DNA from: Acidobacteriota bacterium
Lineage (GTDB): Bacteria; Acidobacteriota; Blastocatellia; Pyrinomonadales; Pyrinomonadaceae
DNA: 5,674 nt
Assembly: GCA_020201365.1 (NCBI GenBank)
Contig: JAIVGV010000124.1
Location: forward strand, 1 to 5,674
Direction: 5' to 3'
In this document: one piece after another, positions 1 through 5,674 of the stretch
How positions within the stretch are numbered: the stretch's first letter is position 1
How the letters are laid out: every line of letters starts with the position of its first letter
The notes under the pieces: model-generated
The model's database searches: none
Told to the model about the DNA's origin: nothing
Seen by the model: only the letters and a program-made list of their open reading frames with translations
Translations under genes and position numbers: made by a program

Positions 1-2255
1 GCGCCCGGCGTCTGCGTCTCCGCCTGCACGACGCCGGAGGGCCAGACGACGCGCACGGCGTCCGCCGACTCGCGCTGCCCGAGTCCGAAGACGACGTCGG
101 CGGGCGCGGGCGCGGGGCTCGCCGAGTAGGTCTCAAGTTTTTGCAGCAGGCTTCCGGCTCTGACTTCGATCTTCGCGCCGACGCCGTTGCGGTTGCTCAC
201 CTTGCCTGCGAGCTGCACGCGCAGCGAGCGATTGCGATTTCCCCCTTCGTTGCGCGCGACGCGCAAGCCCCCACCGGGCACGCCGAAGACGATGTCCGTG
301 TCGCCGTCGCCGTCCAGGTCGCCCGCCGCGAGCAGGCGCGCGCGCGCGAGCGGCGTCCCGATTGCGCCAACTTCAGCGCGCAAGCCCCGCGCCGCCTTCT
401 CGCTCACGTCCGCCCAGCCGTCGCCCGTGTTGCGCCAGACGCGCAGCTCCATGTGCACGTCGCCCGCGCCGCCGGTCGTGACGGCGGTGACGAGATCGAG
501 CAGGCCGTCGTTGTCGTAATCGAGGAGCAGCGACGCGTCGTTGCTCTTGGCTGCGGGCGATCCGGGTTCGACGGAAGTCTCGCCGGGGCCGCGCTTGAGT
601 TTGAAGTGGCTGCTGCCGTCGCTCAGCGCGAAGTAGCCGGCCCACTGCCCGTTGCCGAAATAGAAGTCCGTGAAGCCGTCCTTGTTCACGTCGCCGACGG
701 CGACGCTCGACGCGGCCTTGAGTTCGTCAGCGCCGAGCCCGACATCTTTGGCGACATCGAGGAAGCTGCCGTCGCGCATGTTGCGCCAGAGGGCGACCCC
801 GCCGCTCGCTTTGACGAGCAGGTCGATGTCGCGCCGGTTGTCGAAGTCGGTCGGGACGACCGCGAGCGCGCTGACCGCGTCGGAGAGTTTCGCAGCCTTA
901 GTCTGATCGTTGAAAGTGCCGTCGCCGTTGTTGCGTAGCAGGAGACTGGGCGCGGGGGGCGAGAATGAAACAATGGTGTAAAGCGATTTCGGCGGGTGCT
1001 CTTTCAGACTCTTATTCGTCTTCAAAGCTTCCGTCGGATCGCTGCCACCCGCGATGAAGAGGTCGAGGTCGCCGTCGTGATCGTAGTCAACGAAGGCGAC
1101 GGAGCGCGAGAGGTACGGGTAGTTCGGAATCTTGGCGGCGGCGGTCACGTCCGAGAAGCGCCCCCCGCCGTCGTTGTGGTAGAGCGCGCTCGCTCCGTAG
1201 CGCAGGATGAAGAGGTCGGGACGCCCGTCGTTGTCGAAGTCGCCCGCGACCGCGCCCGTCGCCGTGCCCGACGCCTCCGCCGCGAGCGCGCCCGACTGCG
1301 CCGTCACGTCGGTGAACTTCCCCGCGTCGTTGCGGTAGAGGCGCTGGCGCGCGCCCGCGACTTCGAGCAGATCGAGATCGCCGTCGCCGTCGTAGTCGAA
1401 GAGCGCGACCGCGCCGCTCCCCTGTTCGAGGAAGTCGTCCTTCACAGGCCACGTGTCGGCGGGGAGCTTGGGCATGACCGACGCGGTCGCGTCGGTGAAG
1501 GCGACATCCGGCGTGCGCTTGTCAACGAGTTCGGGCTCCGCGCCGGTGGAGACGACGCCCTCCGCGTACCGGCCCTGTTCGAGATAGTTCTGCCCGATGA
1601 TGGTCGCCGCGCCGCCCTGCCGCAGAGCCTGGAACCGCTGCATCGCGCGCTGGCCCTCGTCGCGCTGGCCCGCGCGCAGGAGCGCCGTGCCGAGGTTGTA
1701 GAGCGCCGTGCCGTTGTAGGGCTCCGACGCGAGCGCGGCGCGGAAGGCGGCGATCGCTTCGTCGTACCTTCGCCCCTGCGAGTAGAGTTGGCCGAGATTG
1801 ACGTTCGCGCCCACGTCACCGGGATCGATCTTGAGCACGCGCTGGAACGCCGCGACCGCGTCGTCCGTGCGGCTCTGCGACTTGGCGAGCAGACCCAGAA
1901 TGTACGGGGGCTGCGGCGCGTCGGGCGCGGCGGCGGCTGCCGTCTGCGCCTCGCGCTGTGCGCCCGCCGCGTCGGGAAGGTTGTAGAGCGCGATGGCGAG
2001 GTTGATGCGTGCGAGCGAGAGTTTGGGATCGAGTTGCAGGGCGCGGCGGAACGAGTCGGCAGCCTCTCTGTATTTGAACTGTTCGAGGAGCGCGACGCCG
2101 ATGTTGTTGGCGCGGTAAGCGTCCTCGCGCGACGCCGGGGCGGAGATCGTTTGAGGCGAGAGGCGCGCAGACGACTTCGTGATCAGCGTCGAAGTCGCGG
2201 CGAGGGGGATTAATAAGACGGCGGACAGGGCGAGTGCGTGACTGATTTTGTTCAT
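1..2255 (-). CDS. Secreted TPR / FG-GAP (VCBS) propeller / ASPIC-UnbV protein, CRTAC1-like; C-terminus cut by window edge
   Basis: Open from the ATG at 2255-2253 to the left edge: 751 codons, no stop or frameshift. Residues 1-30 look like a Sec signal peptide (Lys3, then hydrophobic ALALSAVLLIPLAA) with no lipobox. About five TPR repeats follow (residues 41-213), each with the usual A..A/LxxP spacing, e.g. EAADSFRRALQLDP and DEAIAAFRAALASEP. Seven FG-GAP/VCBS calcium-loop motifs start at residues 287, 339, 390, 470, 522, 579 and 646 (e.g. DYDGDGDLD), enough for a seven-bladed beta-propeller. The fourth is degenerate (DFDNRRDID). Residues 675-745 match ASPIC/UnbV (SNRNGVGAKIEVRAG, VVFGLG, VRVVWPSG). 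No cysteine was seen in the 751 residues. Family members are exported and probably act in binding or assembly; no catalytic site is evident and the substrate is unknown. No clear Shine-Dalgarno precedes the ATG, but no in-frame alternative lies just upstream and the signal peptide begins here. How far it extends past ASPIC is not visible. Confidence 0.93.
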   Translation of the reverse strand, partial: MNKISHALALSAVLLIPLAATSTLITKSSARLSPQTISAPASREDAYRANNIGVALLEQFKYREAADSFRRALQLDPKLSLARINLAIALYNLPDAAGAQREAQTAAAAAPDAPQPPYILGLLAKSQSRTDDAVAAFQRVLKIDPGDVGANVNLGQLYSQGRRYDEAIAAFRAALASEPYNGTALYNLGTALLRAGQRDEGQRAMQRFQALRQGGAATIIGQNYLEQGRYAEGVVSTGAEPELVDKRTPDVAFTDATASVMPKLPADTWPVKDDFLEQGSGAVALFDYDGDGDLDLLEVAGARQRLYRNDAGKFTDVTAQSGALAAEASGTATGAVAGDFDNDGRPDLFILRYGASALYHNDGGGRFSDVTAAAKIPNYPYLSRSVAFVDYDHDGDLDLFIAGGSDPTEALKTNKSLKEHPPKSLYTIVSFSPPAPSLLLRNNGDGTFNDQTKAAKLSDAVSALAVVPTDFDNRRDIDLLVKASGGVALWRNMRDGSFLDVAKDVGLGADELKAASSVAVGDVNKDGFTDFYFGNGQWAGYFALSDGSSHFKLKRGPGETSVEPGSPAAKSNDASLLLDYDNDGLLDLVTAVTTGGAGDVHMELRVWRNTGDGWADVSEKAARGLRAEVGAIGTPLARARLLAAGDLDGDGDTDIVFGVPGGGLRVARNEGGNRNRSLRVQLAGKVSNRNGVGAKIEVRAGSLLQKLETYSASPAPAPADVVFGLGQRESADAVRVVWPSGVVQAETQTPG

Positions 2256-2335
2256 AGGTCTGTCGGAGCAAAAGGTGCGCGCGTCGCCGGTCAGCTTCGG
2301 GAAGACGCGAGTCGGCAGGCGGGGAAACCTTCTCG

Positions 2336-2363
2336 AATATACGTCGGCGAACCGCGTTGTCAA
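2336..2363 (-). promoter_or_regulatory. Sigma70-type promoter of the leftward gene
   Basis: On the minus strand the -35 box TTGACA (2363-2358) is a perfect consensus match. A 16-bp spacer separates it from TATATT (2341-2336), which matches TATAAT at five of six bases. Transcription would start near 2329, giving a leader of roughly 75 nt before the ATG at 2255. The AT-rich -10 stands out in the surrounding GC-rich DNA. This is seen directly in the sequence; actual use is inferred. Confidence 0.65.
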
Positions 2364-2393
2364 GTTACGGCGGACTTCATCAAGAGACGATCT

Positions 2394-2416
2394 CCGCCAA
2401 TTAAATTGGTCGGCGG
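2394..2416. repeat. Palindrome within an inverted repeat in the divergent intergenic region (possible operator)
   Basis: CCAATT-A-AATTGG (2397-2409) is a perfect 6+1+6 palindrome. An overlapping GC arm pair, CCGCC (2394-2398) and GGCGG (2412-2416), can also pair around the AT core. It lies about 30 bp upstream of the leftward gene's -35 box and just upstream of the rightward candidate promoter, a suitable place for a regulator acting on both genes. There is no T-run and it sits between two gene starts, so a terminator is unlikely. Function is inferred; chance occurrence is possible. Confidence 0.4.
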
Positions 2417-2436
2417 CGCACCCGCCGGACACTTTG

Positions 2437-2465
2437 TTGCAGGCGCGGGCAGAAGCGTGTAGAGT
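2437..2465 (+). promoter_or_regulatory. Candidate weak promoter of the rightward gene
   Basis: TTGCAG (2437-2442), 17 bp, then TAGAGT (2460-2465). The -35 matches consensus at three of six bases and the -10 at four of six. The start would lie near 2472, about 39 nt before the ATG at 2511. The match is modest and could be chance. The AT-rich palindrome at 2397-2409 is another possible -10 region for this gene, but it has no good -35 box. Confidence 0.3.
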
Positions 2466-2510
2466 CGCCCGGAACAGCCTCTAACGCCGCCGCAAGCTTT
2501 CACGATAAGG

Positions 2511-5500
2511 ATGCGCCTCCCGGATCATTACCGACTCGCCCCGCTCATCATTCCAGCCGCCGTCTTCATGTTCGTCGCCGGGTGTCAGACGGGCGCACGG
2601 CTGCCGGGCAAGTCGTCGAAAGAGTACGCCGATGCCGTCAGAACTTTCTACGTCGGTCTGGCGGCTTTGCAGGTCGGCGACGACGTGCGCGCCGACGCCG
2701 AGCTCGCGGGGATGACGCGACTCGTCGCGGGCGAGCCCGCGGGCTGGGCGAACTGGGGGCTGCTCGCCCTGCGCCAGAGGAACTTCGACGACGCCGCGCT
2801 GCGTCTCGAGCGCGCGCGCTCTCTCGCCCCCGAAAGTGATCAAATTCAATACCTCATCGGTCTCCTCGAAAGCGGCCGCGGTCGCCCGGCGGAAGCCGTC
2901 GCCGCGCTGCGCAAGGCGGTCGAACTCAATCCCGGGAACCTGGTCGCCACGTTTAAGCTCGCCGAAGAGATCGAGCGGGAGGGCGACGAGAACGGCGAGG
3001 CGGAGTTTCAACGCCTCGTCGGGAAGATACTCGAAGCGCAACCCGACAACCTCGCCGCGCTGCTCGAACTCGCGCGCGTCGCCGCCAAGCGGGGCGACGC
3101 CGAGACGCTGCGCGCCGCGGTCGGTCAAATCTCCGCGCGCTCGTCCGGCTGGCCCCCGGAGGTGCAAGAGCAGTTGAGCGCCGTCGAGTCAGCCGCCGCC
3201 GCAGACCCGCGCGCGGCGGCGACGCGCGTAGCGTTCCTGCGCAACGTGCTGGTGCGCGTCCCCGAATTCCGGCAGAGTCTCGCCGCCATCAAGCCGCCGC
3301 CCGGCGAAGAGGCTCAACCTTTCACGCACTTCCTGCGCCTCGAAACGCCGACCTTCGCGCCCGCGCCCGCAGACACGGCGCTCACATTCACAACGGAGCA
3401 ACTGCCAAACGTCGGCGACGCGCACTGGAACTGGATCGGCGCGATCTCCCTCGACGGCGAAGGCGCGCCCACGGTGGTCGAAGCGAACGGGCGCGAAGTG
3501 CGTCTCGCGGGAGGCGCGACCTACTCGTTTCCCGGTGGCGCGTCCGCCACGCCGCCCGGCCCCGAAGGCGTCACGGGGATGGATTTCAACTACGACTTCA
3601 AGACCGACCTCGTGCTCGCGGGCGCGGGCGGCGTCAGGCTGCTCAGGCAAGACGACGCCAACACGTTCACGGACGTGACGGCGCAAGCCAAGCTCCCGAC
3701 CTCAATCGTCAACGCCGCATACCTCGGCGCGTGGGCGGCTGACGTTGACGCGGACGGCGATCTCGACATCGTCCTCGGCGCGGCGCAGGGCTTGCCCGTC
3801 GTCCTGCGTAACAACGGCGACGGCACGTTTGCCGAAGCCCGCCCGTTCGCGAACGTCTACGGCTTGCGCGGCTTCGCGTGGGCGGACATAGACGCCGACG
3901 GCGACGCCGACGCGGCGGTGATTGACGGCGCGAACAGGCTCCACGTCTTCGCCAACGAGCGCGCGGGGCAATTCAACGAGCGCGCGCTCCCGCCGAGCCT
4001 GCCGCCCGTGCGCGCCGTCGCCGTCGCCGACGTGAACGGCGACGGCGTGTTCGATTTACTTGTCGTGCAAGCCGACGGCGTCATCGTTCGCCTTTCCGAT
4101 CAGAACGAAGGCAAGGCGTGGGACGCGGCGGAGGTCGCGCACGTTAGTGACGCTCCCAATTTTCTCGAAGGAGAATTCCGTCTGCTCGTCGCAGACCTAG
4201 ATAACAATGGCGGGATCGATCTCGTGCTCACGTCGAACTCGCCAAGCGCGACAGCTCCGACGGGTAAAGAGATGACGAACGCGCTCACATGGCTGAGTGA
4301 CGAACGTGGTAATTTCAAACAACTTGATAAGCCATCCGCCGCACCGCGCGTCTTCGGCGCGGCGGACTTGGACGGCGACGGCAGACTCGATCTACTGGGC
4401 TTGACGGCGGACGGGCAGCCCGCGCGCGCCGTCAGCCGCGGCGCGAAGAACTATCACTGGCAGCAGGTGCGCCCGCGCGCGGCGAAGGCGGTCGGCGATC
4501 AGCGCATCAACTCTTTCGGCGTCGGCGGCGAGATGGAGATACGCGCGGGGCTGCTCGCGCAGAAGCAACTGATCACGAGTCCGCTCGTCCACTTCGGTCT
4601 CGGCGACGAAACGGGCGCGGACGTGGTGCGTATCGTCTGGCCCAACGGCTCTGTCCGCGCCGAGTTCGAGCTGAAAGCCGACGAGACCATCACCGCCGAG
4701 CAGCGGCTCAAGGGCTCTTGCCCGTTCCTCTTCGCCTACGACGGTAAGGAGATGAAGTTCGTCAAGGACGCCGTGCCGTGGGGCTCGGCGATCGGGCTTC
4801 GCATCAACACGCTCGGCACGGCGCGCGTCGAGGCGACCGAGGAGTGGTACAAGATCGGGAGGGACGAACTCGCCCCGCGCGACGGCTTCTACGATCTGCG
4901 CTTCACCGCCGAGCTGTGGGAGACTTATTACTACGACCAGCTCGCCTTGATGACCGTCGATCACCCGCAGGGCACGGAAGTCTTCGTTGACGAGCGTTTC
5001 GTCGTCCCGCCCGCCAAACTAGCGATCACGACCGTCGGGACGCCGCACAGGATCGCGCGCGCGTGGGACGATCAAGGTCGGGACGTGACGGACGCCGTGC
5101 TCGCGCTCGACGGAAAATATCTCGACACCTTCGGGCGCGGGCGCTACCAGGGCGTGACGCGCGACCACTACGTCGAAATCGATCTCGGCGACGAGGCGCC
5201 GCGAGATGTGCCGCTCTACCTGATCGCGCGAGGGTGGATGCACCCGACCGATTCGTCAATCAACGTCGCGATCAGTCAGGGGCACGGCGTGAGTGCCAGG
5301 CCGCTGAGCCTCGAAGTGCCGGACGGCAAAGGCGGCTGGGTTACAGCCGAGCCGAACCTCGGGTTCCCCGCCGGGCGCAAGAAGATTTGCCTCTTCGATC
5401 TCTCGCACGTCTTTCGTCCGGGCGCGCCGCGCCGCCTGCGCCTGCGCACCAACCTCGAAATCTTCTGGGACTCAATCGAGTGGGCTCGCGGGCTGCCGGA

Positions 5501-5674
5501 CGCGCAAGTCCGCACGACGCGGATCAGCCCCGACGCGGCTGACCTTCATTACCGCGGCTACTCCGTCATCAGCCGCGCCGACGATTCGTCGCCCGAGGTG
5601 CCGGACTACGACCGGCTCTCCGCCTCGAAGCAGGTCTGGCGCGACTTGGTCGGCTACTACACGCGCTTCGGCGA
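2511..5674 (+). CDS. Lipoprotein with TPR repeats, FG-GAP (VCBS) propeller, ASPIC-UnbV domain and large C-terminal module, CRTAC1-like; C-terminus cut by window edge
   Basis: Open from ATG 2511 to the right edge: 1054 codons, no stop. This is the first possible start, because an in-frame TAG lies at 2460-2462 with no start codon between. Residues 1-25 form a lipoprotein signal with lipobox V22-A23-G24-C25. Gln26 at +2 suggests outer-membrane sorting if the cell is diderm. Residues 38-214 hold about five TPR-like repeats (e.g. AEAVAALRKAVELNPGN); residues 215-300 are a helical then Pro-rich linker. Propeller motifs start at residues 313 and 358 (degenerate: SLDGEGAPT, DFNYDFKTD) and 411, 459, 507, 562 and 619 (e.g. 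DVDADGDLD). ASPIC/UnbV spans about 661-735 (INSFGVGGEMEIRAG, VHFGLGD, VRIVWPNG). From GSCPFLFAYDG (735-745) onward, at least 320 more residues form a beta-rich region resembling the C-terminal part of long CRTAC1-like proteins of Acidobacteriota, from memory. The role is unknown; surface binding or scaffolding is inferred. The Shine-Dalgarno is poor: AAGG directly abuts the ATG. Confidence 0.93.
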   Translation, partial: MRLPDHYRLAPLIIPAAVFMFVAGCQTGARLPGKSSKEYADAVRTFYVGLAALQVGDDVRADAELAGMTRLVAGEPAGWANWGLLALRQRNFDDAALRLERARSLAPESDQIQYLIGLLESGRGRPAEAVAALRKAVELNPGNLVATFKLAEEIEREGDENGEAEFQRLVGKILEAQPDNLAALLELARVAAKRGDAETLRAAVGQISARSSGWPPEVQEQLSAVESAAAADPRAAATRVAFLRNVLVRVPEFRQSLAAIKPPPGEEAQPFTHFLRLETPTFAPAPADTALTFTTEQLPNVGDAHWNWIGAISLDGEGAPTVVEANGREVRLAGGATYSFPGGASATPPGPEGVTGMDFNYDFKTDLVLAGAGGVRLLRQDDANTFTDVTAQAKLPTSIVNAAYLGAWAADVDADGDLDIVLGAAQGLPVVLRNNGDGTFAEARPFANVYGLRGFAWADIDADGDADAAVIDGANRLHVFANERAGQFNERALPPSLPPVRAVAVADVNGDGVFDLLVVQADGVIVRLSDQNEGKAWDAAEVAHVSDAPNFLEGEFRLLVADLDNNGGIDLVLTSNSPSATAPTGKEMTNALTWLSDERGNFKQLDKPSAAPRVFGAADLDGDGRLDLLGLTADGQPARAVSRGAKNYHWQQVRPRAAKAVGDQRINSFGVGGEMEIRAGLLAQKQLITSPLVHFGLGDETGADVVRIVWPNGSVRAEFELKADETITAEQRLKGSCPFLFAYDGKEMKFVKDAVPWGSAIGLRINTLGTARVEATEEWYKIGRDELAPRDGFYDLRFTAELWETYYYDQLALMTVDHPQGTEVFVDERFVVPPAKLAITTVGTPHRIARAWDDQGRDVTDAVLALDGKYLDTFGRGRYQGVTRDHYVEIDLGDEAPRDVPLYLIARGWMHPTDSSINVAISQGHGVSARPLSLEVPDGKGGWVTAEPNLGFPAGRKKICLFDLSHVFRPGAPRRLRLRTNLEIFWDSIEWARGLPDAQVRTTRISPDAADLHYRGYSVISRADDSSPEVPDYDRLSASKQVWRDLVGYYTRFG

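Noticed and set aside
141..2213. Long plus-strand open frames at 141-938 and 996-2213
   Set aside because: They lie antisense to the leftward gene. Their translations are Arg/Ala/Val/Glu-rich and low in complexity, as expected from the reverse of GC-biased codons, with no domain or credible start context. The minus strand gives clear TPR, FG-GAP and ASPIC motifs.
2394..2416. Inverted repeat as a rho-independent terminator
   Set aside because: There is no T-run on either strand and it lies between two gene starts, where no transcript is expected to end.
2238..2484. Short plus-strand frames of 74-78 codons across the intergenic region
   Set aside because: They overlap the start of the leftward gene on the opposite strand and span its promoter. 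Nothing in composition or motif suggests a real small protein.
2568..2570. Alternative in-frame ATG start of the rightward gene (Met20)
   Set aside because: It would leave only five residues before the lipobox cysteine, too short for a signal peptide. ATG 2511 gives a proper 24-residue signal.
2481..4964. Minus-strand open frames such as 2481-3167, 3189-3686 and 4392-4964
   Set aside because: They are antisense shadows of the rightward gene, which is continuous and has recognisable domains throughout. Their sequences show no family features.
5063..5542. Plus-strand frame of 159 codons inside the end of the rightward gene
   Set aside because: It is out of frame with the long coding sequence and Arg-rich, a typical GC-rich shadow.

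Overview
The window holds two long genes that run outward from a shared control region of about 255 bases. Each is cut off by a window edge. The sequence is strongly GC-rich, and both genes have G or C in most third codon positions. The pairing of N-terminal TPR repeats with an FG-GAP/VCBS propeller and an ASPIC/UnbV domain (the 'CRTAC1-like' group) is common in Acidobacteriota and also occurs in Planctomycetota and Verrucomicrobiota. I lean towards an acidobacterium, possibly of the Blastocatellia, but this is inference from protein style and composition, not from a marker gene.

Left part (1-2255, minus strand): a 751-residue fragment with its N-terminus intact. It has a Sec-type signal peptide, about five TPR repeats, seven FG-GAP/VCBS repeats with DxDxDG-type calcium loops, and an ASPIC/UnbV domain that is nearly complete at the left edge. 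Middle (2256-2510): a divergent intergenic region. It has a very good sigma70-like promoter for the left gene (TTGACA, 16 bp, TATATT), a weaker candidate promoter for the right gene, and a short AT-rich palindrome in a GC-rich inverted repeat between them. Right part (2511-5674, plus strand): a 1054-residue fragment of a probable lipoprotein. It has a lipobox cysteine at residue 25, about five TPR-like repeats, seven propeller repeats (the first two degenerate), an ASPIC/UnbV domain, and a further C-terminal module of at least 320 residues.

Both products are predicted to work outside the cytoplasm: the left one secreted or periplasmic, the right one lipid-anchored. Their shared layout and divergent arrangement suggest two related envelope proteins that may be co-regulated. 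No enzymatic function can be assigned. No RNA gene, mobile element, CRISPR array or terminator was found. The many other open frames are antisense or out-of-frame shadows of these two genes.
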